Positions 46,171-58,366 of a stretch of 64,000 bases of DNA are shown in pieces. Each line of letters starts with the position of its first letter. Position 1 is the stretch's first letter. Under the pieces are notes generated by a model, which searched no databases, had not been told where the DNA came from, and saw only the letters and a list, made by a program, of their open reading frames with translations. Source of the DNA: Moniliella sp. 'wahieum' (Eukaryota; Basidiomycota; Moniliellomycetes; Moniliellales; Moniliellaceae). The stretch covers positions 682,001 to 746,000 of the forward strand of contig RSEE01000020.1 of assembly GCA_003971905.1 (NCBI GenBank), in the 5' to 3' direction. The translations under genes and the position numbers were made by a program.

Positions 46171-48864
46171 AGGTATCTCCCTTTCCCAGTGGTGCACACA
46201 GGTCTCGCGCTTCCCTCGTATACCATCTTCGGGTACGCCTCAACCATATAGCCCCTTTTGAGCTCCAATCCCTTCAAAGGCGTGGTCCAACGCCTTCATT
46301 CCTGCTCCTTCGAACGCTGTAGTAGTGATCCCACTGCTCGGTTGTCCGTAAGCCTCATCACCTTCCGTCTAGAGGAAAAAGGATAAGCAATCGCTGCACG
46401 GTAAACCACGCCCTGAGAGAGAGAGAGACACACAAAGGGGTCAAGGAAGATCTAGAACAGGGTCATATACGCACAGCCGGTGGGAATGTGTGTGTGTCCC
46501 GTCATTAATCGTTGATCATTCCGTCCACACCATGCCTCGTCCTTCCTCCACCGTCGACTGGTTGATAATGTGGGTGTCCCAGAGTGGCATGCACCATCCT
46601 TAGGGAAAGGAGAACCCTTTTGGACTTGGGTGCTGGTACAAGCCAAAATGTGGACGCCTGGATGAATCATCGACACCGTCTATTATACGTTAAAAAACGA
46701 CCTCACATAGGCATTTTTCAACGCATGTGGCCCTTTTCTATGGCAAAACCCATTTGGAACATGTTTTCTCGCCTGGAGGCGGTGTTGTTTTACTGTTATA
46801 CTTTTCTGACAATCGGCGATGTTCTCTCTCTTATCCTTTTGTTCCTCAGCTTCCTCCTGGAGAGAGCAACATCAAAAACCACTGTCTTCTTTGCTCCGCT
46901 GAGCGCTGATGAGAATCCAACGTTCAAGGTACAAGACACGTTTGCAACAAAAGCTTTCTTGTTCCATCACAGATATGTCGACCTGTTACACATATTGCCT
47001 TGCATTTCTAGCTGTCAGGAAACGGGAGATGGAGGAAAGGGGAGCAGATGGATTGGTATACATTGATGGACGGACTGGAGGCATAAGTATCTCAGAAGGA
47101 AGGGGGCATAGTCGAAAAGAGAGGTGGACACAGGATCTCCCATAACTGATAGGAATCACGTCATCGTGCCCATAAGGGCCCCTTAGCAGGGCGTGGTTCC
47201 GACACTAGCCGTCATTGCAATAACTTTTCATCCACATCCGTGCAAGTACTGTTAGTGGTGCTTGGTCATCCCGGTCTCTTCGGTTTGTGTACCCACAACA
47301 GTACTATATGATGATCATTAAGCATGCATCATGTCACGTTCATTTCGGAACCGATTCAATCTGTACTCATCTAAGATCTAAATGCGCTTCTATGCTTCGC
47401 TTGAGCTTGACATCTGAGATTTGAGAAGATCTCAGCTCTGAGGTTGAACTTGAGTAGCTTGATTGGACGAGTAAATGTTTGCGAAGGAAGGCGAGGCCGG
47501 CGAGGATCACACCGTGGTTACCGGTTACCGGTTTTACCGCGGTCACCGTCACCAGGCACTTGGCCCGGGCCTGTCACATGCATGTCGGCATCACGATCAG
47601 ACCTACCTCCGTCAGATTCAGGCCCCTTAGGCCTGAGCCTCTCAGGCCTCAGATCTCGGATCCCTCAGACTGATATCGGCGCCTTCTTGCCGGTAGGTTC
47701 CTGTGGACATGGGACACAGTCGCTAAAAATAGATTGGGGGATCCTCGATCCCCGGTCCACTCGATCTATTCCCGTTCCGAAAACTGTCTCACAGGGCTGG
47801 TGCTGTACTGCCTGTACTGAGTACTGACATATTCCGATGAGTCGTGGCGGGTTGTTGAGACACTGACCGTTGAGGTGTTGAGGCCGCCTGAGGCCTGAGG
47901 GTCTGATCGACTGATTAGTCTAACTAAGGCACACCAGGTCGGGTCAGAGGTTTGAGGCCCGAGACCTAAGGCCCGCTCTGGAATGCCTAACGTGCTACGC
48001 AATTTGAATGAATGTTTCTCGGCTCATGCACTCATGCGCTATGAGGCTCAGCGCTCAGCGTTCGCGCTCAGCCGCTTATGTATATAGCCCACAGCTCGGC
48101 AATCTCGGGCTTTGGCTCTCGCGTTCAATCAACGTTCAACGTTCACGGTGTCGCGTACGTTCAACGGTTACACGTTGACAACACATTTACGCCGTCACGC
48201 GCTGGTACGTGTTATGCGTTACGCGTTCGCTTCAAGTTGAAGCTTCAAGCTTCAAGCTTCAAGCCTGAAATTTGAAAGACCGCCTCGGTGTATCCAGCGC
48301 GAGAGAGGCTCCTAAGGCTGGAAACAGAGATCGCATGCGTTCTCACATGCTCACATCGAATCCGTCTCTCGCCGTCGGCCTTCCTTCCATATGTTTTCTT
48401 TCTTTCTCAGCCTATAGTCTCCTTCTCTTCATTTTGGTTTTGTTGTGACGTGGAGATGATGACTTTACCCGGACAGATCCTGAGCGACGCTGGCACTTCA
48501 GGCCACTAGCCACTGTTCTGTCCGCGCGTCTGAGCCTTCCTTTTTGTGCTCGGCTGGGTTCGCCTCGCCTCCTCTTTCTTTCCCCGACCGACATCGCTTC
48601 CACGCTTCCACGCTTCCACGCTTCCACACCATAATACTTCGTTCACCCTCCGTGCTCGTGATCGACTCCCTAACTCCGACATTCAGTGAGTCAGGAAGGG
48701 CCACCTGATTGCGGCCAGTTTACCACGGCGCGCGCAACAGATCCTAATAACCGCAATCGCATGGCACTGTGTGCCAGCTGTCGCAACACCGTGGCTACTG
48801 GGGTGGAACAAAGTAGAGGGTACCATTTTCTCCAACATCTTTGCCCAGTCGTATAAAACACCAC

Positions 48865-49590
48865 GTGTCACGGGCGGGCGCCGCCAGGGGGCCCGCCCTG
48901 GGGTTTTTTGGGATACAATCCCTTAGGCGACGGTAGGTCGGCTCACGGTAGTTTCGGGATCGGGCTGGTTGGTGTATCCGAGCGGAGCTAGGGACGAGGA
49001 GAGGCCTTTGGTGGGGCGGCTGCACGTGTGGCAAGGCTGCGTCTGCACCGGCTTGGGCCGTAGTAACGTGTCTGAAGCCTCCGGGACTTAGGGACGGGAG
49101 GAGGAGACAGTGGCGGACAAACACTGCCTCAACTGAGACTGGAAATCGACGCGGCCAGAGGAGGGCTCGCGCGACTGGACTGACGAATGGCTGGAGGACG
49201 AGATCGGAGGAGATGTCGGACGGTAACAAAAGTAGGCTGCCTGTACTGGATCAATTGGCTGGAAAACGGGCAGGAGTCGGACAGGATAGGCGAGAGGGTA
49301 GACGAGGGGGTTGAGACGAGAATGGAAGGTGGGGGAAAAGATCCCCATCAACCAGGGGCACAGGCAGGATCAAAAGGGAAACGGATACAAGAGGGGGTGT
49401 AGAAAGGAAGACATGTCAGAAGCGGCCCGGTTGGTCGCCACAGGCGCGACCGAGAAAGGAAACGGAAACGGGGACGGGACGGCAGATGCCGCCACGGTAC
49501 TGGAAGCTCGGTGGCCTTATTTAGGCCGGCCGACTTGGACTTGGGCGGGGGGGCGACTATTGTCGCACGGAGCATGGCCCTTCGGCCACG
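48865..49590 (-). mobile_element. LINE 5' part, copy B
   Basis: The reverse complement aligns with 34405-35330 of copy A. Shared blocks are the ACAATAGTCGCCCCCC start, TGACATGTCTTCCTTTCTAC, CCTGGTTGATGGGGAT, and GCAGCCTTGCCACACGTGCA. The homology stops at CGCCCGTG in both. This is probably the untranslated leader of the element. No domain-coding sequence is present. Confidence 0.65.
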
Positions 49591-50508
49591 ATACTTAATT
49601 TAGCCAACCATCATCACACTTGGTTTTGGCCTGCGGAGCAGGCGGGCCTTAGCTTCGGTCGGACCATCTCGAGTCCGCCGCAGCCCGTGACACCACGCAA
49701 TCATCGTAGTCCTACACTAGTCGAGAGAGCCCCAACGTCTCAAAGGTACTCAACCACAGTCAGGAAGCTTCGGCCCCCAATGACACCACAGTTGTTTCTT
49801 CAAGGTTCATGTGCCAGGACATTTATAGAGATGCACTGAGCCTGGTTTCCCGTCACTTACGAAGTGCAGTTATGTGGTCGGTGAGTCCGGCTGAGCCTAC
49901 GCCTCTTCGCCTTCTTAACCCCGACAAGCACTGCTCCCAGGCGGCCAAGGGCTTCCTTTGGCCTTCCACACATCGAGAGTGGGACCCCGATCCCACTGAG
50001 GGTGGTCGATTATACATTATGGCCAATGGTACTGCCAACTCCTCTTCGTTGAGTGGAAGATGACGTCGGTGTCAGAGCTGATCCGATCTAAGATAGTCTG
50101 ATCCGAGCAAAGACATGTCTGCTCTACCCACGCCCAACCAAAAGTCGACCGGTTGAACCACGTCCGGTGGCCCGAGCGGATTGAAGCCAGGCTCTAATAC
50201 TTCTATTTATCGGGATGCACACGTCCAGCACATTTTACCGGCCACTACCACCCACTCTTCCTCTTGTTGTCCGCCCGATCGCCTATCAAAACGCTGCATG
50301 CCGTGGATAGAATTATGGAGAGAGTCGCAATCGGTTGTTTTGTGGAATAACGCCGACACAAAGCAAATAGCCATTTAAGGTTTTCTTGTTGTGAGCTCCT
50401 CGTGTCAAAAGGAGACTTGGATTGGATATGCTAAGAGGGGAGACAGGGAGGAATGCACAATGCGGCATCACAGTACGGCAGGACCATCGGAAGGAGGCGA
50501 GCGTACAC
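49591..50508. other. Intergenic region downstream of HSP60
   Basis: No conserved gene. A short plus-strand frame (49809-50063) has no recognised motif. Some of it may be further degraded transposon sequence. Confidence 0.4.
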
Positions 50509-52233
50509 TTAGAAGCCCATGCCGCCCATACCACCCATACCGCCCATGGGGGGCATGCCACCCGCCGGGCCCTTCTCCTCCGGAGCGTCGACAATGCAGC
50601 ATTCGGACGTGGTCAGAAGCGACGCAACGCCCGCCGCGTCCTGAAGCGAGGTACGGATGACCTTGAGCGGGTCCAAGATCCCGGCCGCGCTCAGGTCCTT
50701 GAACTCGGCCGTGGCAGCATCGTAGCCGTAGCTAAAGTTGTCCAGGTGCGACTCGAGCAGCCGGCCAACGACCACCGAGCCCTCCTCCCCGGCATTCTCC
50801 ACAATCTGCCGCGTCGGCCGCGTCAGCGCCGCCTTGATGATCGACACACCCAATTGCTGATCAAAGTTGGCAGTCTTGACCGCCCCGAGGGCCTGGGTGG
50901 CCTTGAGCAGCGCCGTGCCACCACCGGGCACCACACCCTCCTCCACCGCAGCACGAGTCGCGTTCAGCGCATCGTCGTACCGGTCCTTCTCCCCCACCTC
51001 CACCTCCGAGGAACCACCCACCTTGATCACCGCCACACCACCCGACAGCTTGGCCAGGCGCTCCTGCAGCTTCGACTTGTCGTACTCCGACGTTGTCTCG
51101 TTGACAGCGGCGCGGATCTGCTCGCAGCGGTAGGCAAGCGCGTCCTTAGAGCCAGCGCCGTTAAGGAAGATAGTGTCCTCCTTGGTGATTGTGATGGATT
51201 CGGCCGAGCCGAGCATGTCGGGCGTGGCCCGCTCCAGCTTGATCTCCAGCTCGTCAGAGAAGACGGTACCGCCAGTCAGGATACCCAGGTCGCCGAGGAT
51301 CGACTTGCGGTTGTCGCCAAAGCCGGGGGCCTTGACTGCGCACACCGACAGCTGGCCACGCAGCTTGTTCAGAATGCAAGCCGCCAACGCCTCGCCATCC
51401 ACATCCTCAGCAATGATCAGCAACGGGCGACGCAGCTTGGCGGCCGCCTCGAGCGAGGGAAGGATGTCTTGCAACACCGAGATCTTCTTCTCAGAAAGGA
51501 GGATCAGGGGCTTCTCAAACTCCACCTTCTGCGTCTTGACGTCGGTGATAAAGTAGGGGGAGATGTAGCCGCGGTCAAAGCGCATACCCTCGGTGATCTC
51601 AATCTCGTCCTCGAGGGTACGACCCTCCTTGACAGTGATCACACCCTCCTTGCCGACCTTCTCCATCGCAGTGGCAATCAGCTGGCCCACGTGCGTGTCG
51701 CCGTTGGCCGAAATGGTAGCGACCTGAGCAATCTCCTCCGAGGTGGTAACCGGCTTCTTGTGCTCCTCGAGGAACTTGATGACAGCCTCGACGGCAGCTT
51801 GGGTACCACGGCGAAGGTCCATAGGGTTGCACCCAGCCGCAACGTTCTTGACACCCTCAGCGTAGATGGCGCGAGCGAGGACAGTAGCGGCCGTCGTACC
51901 ATCGCCAGCCTCGTCGTTGGCCTTGTTCGCAACATCCTGCACCAGACGAGCACCCAGGTTCTCAAACTTGTCTTTCAGCTCAATTGCCTTGGCAACGGTA
52001 ACGCCGTCCTTGGTGATCTTGGGTCCGCCAAACGCCTGCTCGATAATGACGTTGCGACCCTTGGGGCCCATGGTGACGCTCACCGCGTCGGCGAGGAGGT
52101 TGACACCCTTGAGCATGGCCGCACGGCCATCGTTGCTGAACAGCACTTCCTTGTGCGCGTGAGCGGCAGCCGACGTGCTGAACGCCCGCGACGCACGCAG
52201 GGGCACCTTGGTAGCAGTACGGAGGAGCGACAT
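50509..52233 (-). CDS. HSP60: Mitochondrial chaperonin HSP60
   Basis: Group I chaperonin of the mitochondrial matrix, a 14-mer folding chamber capped by HSP10. It is a single uninterrupted 574-residue frame, the cleanest gene in the window, with no intron. The N-terminus ([20 protein letters not shown]) is a typical matrix presequence rich in Arg, Ser and Thr. Chaperonin landmarks follow: [36 protein letters not shown] with the catalytic Asp of [21 protein letters not shown], and a Gly-Met repeat tail ([11 protein letters not shown]) as in GroEL. A TATTTAA box lies 67 bp upstream on this strand. The gene diverges from HSP10, with 402 bp between the two start codons. Confidence 0.98.
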   Translation of the reverse strand: MSLLRTATKVPLRASRAFSTSAAAHAHKEVLFSNDGRAAMLKGVNLLADAVSVTMGPKGRNVIIEQAFGGPKITKDGVTVAKAIELKDKFENLGARLVQDVANKANDEAGDGTTAATVLARAIYAEGVKNVAAGCNPMDLRRGTQAAVEAVIKFLEEHKKPVTTSEEIAQVATISANGDTHVGQLIATAMEKVGKEGVITVKEGRTLEDEIEITEGMRFDRGYISPYFITDVKTQKVEFEKPLILLSEKKISVLQDILPSLEAAAKLRRPLLIIAEDVDGEALAACILNKLRGQLSVCAVKAPGFGDNRKSILGDLGILTGGTVFSDELEIKLERATPDMLGSAESITITKEDTIFLNGAGSKDALAYRCEQIRAAVNETTSEYDKSKLQERLAKLSGGVAVIKVGGSSEVEVGEKDRYDDALNATRAAVEEGVVPGGGTALLKATQALGAVKTANFDQQLGVSIIKAALTRPTRQIVENAGEEGSVVVGRLLESHLDNFSYGYDAATAEFKDLSAAGILDPLKVIRTSLQDAAGVASLLTTSECCIVDAPEEKGPAGGMPPMGGMGGMGGMGF

Positions 52234-52635
52234 CGCAGCTGCTGGGACGGGGAGAGGAGGTGGTGGGGAAAGCGGACGAAGAAGGACGGGGCGCGAGTGT
52301 ATTTAATGACCGACCGCTCCAGACCAGACGCGGGGAGAGACTGGGGCAGTGCCTGGAAGATTCCGCCGAAGCTACTGGAAGATGAAATGGACCGGAAGTG
52401 CTTTAAGCCACTGCCACACTCGCCCGTGCCTCCTGCGGCGGTGACCAACGTCGACGCAGAACCTCGGCGGCGGGGGCACGGGGCAGTGTATGTGCTCCCG
52501 CCCCGCTGTTAAAGCATCCTGGGGAAGCCTGGGGTCGGGTCCGCCGGCCCGAGCTTCGGGTGGACGGGCTACGCACGTTCCCCTCTTCCTGCCTCACCAC
52601 CACTTGCTTCTGTTACTTCCCCCCACACACTCGCC
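52234..52635. promoter_or_regulatory. Shared bidirectional promoter region of HSP60 and HSP10
   Basis: 402 bp between the divergent start codons. It holds a heat-shock element GGAAGATTCC (52355-52364, nGAAnnTTCn), further GAA blocks at 52368 and 52378, and a TATA-like TATTTAA at 52300-52306 serving HSP60. No clear TATA box was seen for HSP10. Shared regulation is inferred from the arrangement. Confidence 0.6.
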
Positions 52636-53028
52636 ATGGCATCCACCATCAAGTCGGTCAAGAACATCGTTCCCCTGCTGGACCGCGTGCTGGTGCAGCG
52701 CTTCAAGGCGGAGACCAAGACAGCCTCGGGCCTCTACTTGCCTAGCTCTGCGACCCAGTCGCCTTTGCCAGAGGCGCACGTTGTCGCTGCTGGCCCCGGC
52801 GCTCTCACCAAGGATGGCCAGACGATCCCCATGAGCGTCAAGGCTGGCGACAAGGTCCTGCTCCCTGGTTTGGGGCGGTAGCTCCATCAAGGTGGGCGAG
52901 GAGGTACGTCACTTCTCCTTCCATTTGGTTTTGCCAACACGCCTTCTGACTGTCGTCTTTGACGTAACGACTGGTAGGAGTACCTCCTTATCAAGGACAG
53001 CGAAATCCTGGCCAAGCTCAATGAGTAA
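52636..53028 (+). CDS. HSP10: Mitochondrial co-chaperonin HSP10
   Basis: Seven-subunit lid of HSP60. It reads MASTIKSVKNIVPLLDRVLV, then KTASGLYLPSS, EAHVVAAGPGAL, VKAGDKVLLPG. After a net one-base slip near 52870 it continues GGSSIKVGEE, and across an intron (52904-52977, GTACGT..TAG) to EYLLIKDSEILAKLNE with TAA at 53026-53028. The total of about 105 residues is the family norm, and the mobile loop region (TASGLYLP) is intact. The slip changes PG[F/L]GGSS into LGR followed by a stop, so an automatic call would truncate the protein after 81 residues. Confidence 0.95.
52904..52977 (+). other. HSP10 intron
   Basis: GTACGT donor after GAGGAG, a CTGAC branch-like site at 52946, and a TAG acceptor. 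Joining gives the conserved KVGEEEYLLIKDSEILA. Confidence 0.88.
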
Positions 53029-53193
53029 TACTCCATCAGCATTAAAATGCATTGACTTGGGGGCGCCCCTTTGTTAACCTCCTGGCAGTTAGTCCTCATC
53101 CATACAAGAAGTGTACCTGTTTCCGGTTCCCACCTACAAAAGCTCCAACTATCGTCATCATTCCTGCGTTTCTCATGTAAGACAAGGAGAACC

Positions 53194-53235
53194 ACCGGGC
53201 CGACGGCCCGGTCAGCTGGGGCGAAGCCCCAGCTG
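53194..53235. other. Two abutting perfect hairpins downstream of HSP10
   Basis: ACCGGGCC-GAC-GGCCCGGT (53194-53212, 8-bp stem) is followed without a gap by CAGCTGGGGC-GAA-GCCCCAGCTG (53213-53235, 10-bp stem). The second tip is GCGAAGC, a sequence known to fold into an unusually stable DNA mini-hairpin. It sits about 165 bp after the HSP10 stop and about 145 bp before LINE copy C. Confidence 0.9.
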
Positions 53236-53379
53236 CCGTTCCCCCTTCGCCACCGTAGCCACCGTTCCACCGTCGCCAACACCGACATAGGAATAATATC
53301 ACCGATTCGTTCTGGCTGCAGGGGGGGTGGAACGTGGCACGGGGCAGCTGATGTAAAAAGTGCACAGGGCGAATGGAGG

Positions 53380-53850
53380 AATTCATAACGCAGACGGTGG
53401 TGCATGAGAGCACCGCAACCCCCTTGGAACGCCGGGAGAAGGAGCTGCTTCGGATGCTTGAACAAGCAGAATGCGACAAGAACGCCAAGTACCAGGGACG
53501 CACTCAAGAGCCGTTTTTCCCCCTGGTTTTGACGACGCGAGGATACTACGGCACCAAGACGGCGGGCAAGTTGTTCGCGCATTGGAAGGAGTTGGCTACT
53601 AAGTCTCAGTGGAAATGGTTCCTCGCTCGGATGTCAACCACGTTCCTCCGTGTCCACACGCGCTTCCTAGGGTACGGGACCGGATGGCGTGAGCCGGAGG
53701 GTCCTGATATCCTGGCGATCCCCCTGGTCCCTTGACCCTGGTGGCGCCCCCAAGTAACCCCCGCAAGATGAACGGTTAGGTTTAGACGTAGCGTTCCCCC
53801 TGTCCCAGCCTTAAGCTCTGTCAATGAAATGGACGTGACTTAGGGATGTG
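53380..53850 (+). mobile_element. LINE 3' part, copy C
   Basis: The cleanest copy of the element's C-terminal coding region: HESTATPLERREKELL, RMLEQAECDKNAKYQG, FPLVLTTRGYYGTKTAGK, WKELATKSQWKWFLARMS, RVHTRFLGYGTGWREPE, ending ILAIPLVP with a TGA at 53733-53735. About 110 bp of 3' untranslated sequence is shared with copy A (GCAAGATGAACGG..). The frame is open for 120 codons, so this copy is the youngest or has been sequenced without error. A 5'-truncated insertion is typical of LINEs. Confidence 0.7.
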
Positions 53851-54077
53851 TGCGCACAGAAAATCTTACGTGGGTGACGACACATTGACCTTCCGATGGG
53901 CTGGGGTCTGGCTGCCAAACACTGAACGAGCGAGTCTGGTATGAGCTAAGCGATTCAGTAGCTACGTAGCTAAATGGATGGCACACAAAGGGTGAAGATG
54001 GTTAGATCGTAGTTTTGGTATTGAATGGTGACAAGTCGTTACTGGCTCATGAAAAGGAAACCAGCCCAAGAGGCCAC

Positions 54078-55464
<1,387 letters not shown>

Positions 55465-55540
55465 GGCGATGGGAAGGGAAACAATTGCTGGAGACAGATG
55501 GGTGAGGAGGAGGTCGAGGGGGAAGGGCGTGGGGAGCGTG

Positions 55541-55548
55541 TTTAAATA
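55541..55548 (-). promoter_or_regulatory. TATA box of enolase
   Basis: TATTTAAA on the minus strand, 77 bp before the ATG at 55464. Confidence 0.65.
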
Positions 55549-56595
55549 CAGACAGATGGGGGCCGGGGTGGCATGGAAACCGAGAGTGTATCACACAGGT
55601 GGTTCTGCGCCCACTTGGGGGCGCACAGGCGCCGGGCCACAGCACGCACTGGCGCCGTGCGGCTGGGGCAGCGCTCGCGTACATTTCAAATCGTCAAGTG
55701 CCCAAGCCAGCAGTGTCGCGCGAATCAAACCAACAGCACCGGCCGCTGCCCCCACCACAGCCAGCAGCAGCACCCACCAAACTCAGCCCTCGGCATGACC
55801 TGACTTGGCCCGCCGCCCCCACCTCGCCATGCCTCGCCCTGCTGCCATCCCCACCACTGCGCCACCCGTGCACATCGGTTGCATCATACGCGTCCTACAA
55901 CTCAGCCCTCAGCACAACTGTCCCCATCATCACAGCCCATCTCAATCTCCCCCGTCACCACGGTACTTGCTACTCGGTGCGCGCGTCAGCATGTCCATCT
56001 CAGCTGTCCCACAAAGCTCCCAAGGCCCAACCCCTCGTCCGTCAGCACATCAGCTCAGCTCCTGTAGCTTCTATAGCTTCTAGCACTTTTATCCCCCTCC
56101 CCGTCGTCCACAGGCTTGTCCATCACACCTCGCACCTCCTACATGACATGTGACAGCTGCCCCAGCGGTTCGCACCGTCCTCACATTCTCAGATCCTCCA
56201 ACTGAAGGCTTCATATTGGCGCACTCGCATGGATAGCGGCTCAGCCCGCCCGCCCCCCCACTACCATTTTCAATCCCCATCCACTTGTTGGGCTACAAAG
56301 ACGGCAGTTTTCATGCATTGGCATGGCAGAGCTTGACGGTCCCATACCAAAGGGTGGGAGAAGAATGGCGGGCAAAACAGCTAGCAAAGCTTCCTTGAGA
56401 TGATCTCGTGAGATATATATGCGGGGGTGGAGATGGAGAATGGCAAGGGACGAAGCTCATAAAGCGTCGAGTAGGGGCCCAAATCGATCGCAGATCGAGC
56501 TGGAGGTTCAGCGTTCAGCAACCATGCATGTGGATACGGTCGCACTCTGGGTACCAACCTGAGATACCGAGTCACTCGTTCCATAGGACGAGCTC
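55549..56595. other. Intergenic region between enolase and D-lactate dehydrogenase
   Basis: Distal enolase promoter, then about 900 bp of C-rich sequence with no recognised gene. An ACATGACATGTGAC word lies at 56141-56154. This is also the 3' flank of the D-lactate dehydrogenase gene. Confidence 0.4.
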
Positions 56596-58366
56596 TCAGA
56601 GCAGCTCAAACTCCTGCTTGGAGGGGTCGGCATCAACGAGCTTGCCCGGATTCATAATGTCGAACGGATCAATCTGGTTCATAATGTTGCGGTAAAGGGT
56701 GACGGTGCCTGCACCAAGTTCGGCATCGAGGTACATCTTTTTGCCGATCCCCACCCCATGTTCCCCCGAGGCGGTCCCTCCCAATGCCTGCGCTTGCCGG
56801 TTCATCCGGTGCACCACTGCCTTGACCCGGCTCAGCGTCTCCTCGTCCCGCTCGCGGTAAATCAAGATAGCGTGGACGTTGCCGTCGGCCACATGGCCCA
56901 GCAGCGGGCCAAATAACTTTTGCTCATCAATGTCGGCTCGGGTGCGTTGCAGCAAGGCCGACAGCTCCCCCGTCGGTACACATACATCTGTCACCCACGC
57001 ACGCCACGGCCCGTACTTGGCCTCGGCATCGGGCGCTTCGGGAACAACAGGCAACGGGTTGGCCAACGCCGACCACAGTCCTTCCTTGCGCGCCTTCCAC
57101 AACTGATCAATCTTTTGCTGATCGTCACCATACTGCACTTGGCCAGCCCCATGCTGCTGGAGCAAAGCTTGGGTCACCTTCCAGTCGGCTGCAATGTGGT
57201 CCGCTGTCGCACCCTGCAACTTGATGAAGAGCATTGGCGTCTCCTTTCCGGGCAGGCGGAACGCAGTTGGGTCCTTGGCGGCGGCTCGGTTCATGGCCCC
57301 TACCATGGGCGCATCGGCCAGTTCGACACATTGGGGCATCACACCCGTCTTGACCAGCGCACTGGCCGCTGCAATCGCCTGGTCCACCGTAGCAAACGTG
57401 CAATGGCCACAGCCTGGGGCAAAATGGGTTCCAGTCGCAACGTGACGGCAGTGATGACGCCCAACGTGGCTTCTGAACCGACAAAGAGGTTGGTCATGTT
57501 AGGACCAACGGAAGATTTGCGCGCGCGGGAGCGGGTCGTGATTTTTTCCCCATTGGGCAGCACCACCGTCACATTGGCCACTGCATGTTCGCCCCGCATG
57601 GTGCCGTACCGTAGTGCATTTGTGCCACTGCACCCGGTTGCCACCATGCCACCAATGGTGGCTGTCGGACCGGGTCAACGGGGAAAAACAGGCCCGTACC
57701 ACGCCGAGCCAGCTCGTCGTTGAGCTCTTGCCACCCAATTCCCGGCTGGACCGTGATATCGCCATCGGCTTCCGAGATGCGAAGGATGCGCGCATCCGGG
57801 AAAAGTCGAGGCATACACTCCGCCTACCATCGTACGTAGGGCTAGGAGCGGAGGTCTGTGCCTCGAGCGAAGAGCCACCACCATAGGGGATGATGGGTAC
57901 GTTGTGTGCCGCACACGCCTTGACCACCACCACACATCCTCCTCCGACTCGGGCAGGACCACTGCGCCGTGGGGGTGGGTGGCATGGTGGGACCAGGGCG
58001 AGGCACCGCGCACCTCGGTTGTGGTTCCATTGAGCGTGATCTGGTCCTCCTTTAGCGAGGCGCGGATGTCCGACAGCGCACCGGGCAGGTCGGGGGTGGG
58101 GGGTGAGACGCATCTACGAGGTGCGGCGCGAGATCGGTGTGGAAGGCGTCCCCGTGCGGTTCCTGGCTCTGCACCGCCGGCACACACGCCTTGTACACCA
58201 CCCCGGCAGTCACCACTGCTGTGACGGCGACCGCGCCGACCAGCTGGCCTCGGCCACCACGAGGAGCAGGGGGGGCAGTGTGGAGGAGGCGGGGGCACAC
58301 GGCGAGGGTGGAAGAGGGGCGGACGGGGCGCGCGCGTGCAATAAGAGGCGGAAGACGAAGGGGCAT
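56596..58366 (-). CDS. DLD1: D-lactate dehydrogenase (cytochrome), mitochondrial
   Basis: FAD enzyme oxidising D-lactate to pyruvate and passing electrons to cytochrome c at the inner mitochondrial membrane. The N-terminus ([20 protein letters not shown]) looks like a presequence and is followed by a membrane anchor ([19 protein letters not shown]). The FAD-binding PCMH domain shows [65 protein letters not shown] and [16 protein letters not shown]. The C-terminal FAD-oxidase domain has [16 protein letters not shown] and [14 protein letters not shown], ending QEFELL with TGA at 56596-56598. About 590 codons, as in yeast Dld1. Frame slips occur near 57390, 57650, 57810, 57920 and 58080. The start is the first ATG of the presequence frame. 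Confidence 0.9.

Larger units (their letters stand above)
43031..48864. other. Gene-poor, repeat-rich island (main part)
   Basis: No conserved protein found over about 5.8 kb. From about 43850 on, the sequence is lower in GC than the genic parts and is built of recurring short words: CTGAGGCTCAG blocks, GTTGACGCGTTGACG tracts, a 13-bp triplicate, ATCGATCATCGAT strings, and TTCAAGC heptamers (44205, 45000, 48235). A 160-codon plus-strand frame at 46584-47066 has one hydrophobic segment but no recognisable homology. A short LINE relic lies at 46060-46170. Confidence 0.5.

Noticed and set aside
50422-52512. 696-codon plus-strand frame opposite HSP60
   Set aside because: Exact antisense of a perfect HSP60 gene; long antisense frames are expected from its codon usage.
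53380-53735. 120-codon frame as a host gene paralogous to that at 35839
   Set aside because: The shared 3' untranslated sequence, truncation pattern and LINE-like C-terminal layout indicate retroelement copies rather than host paralogues.
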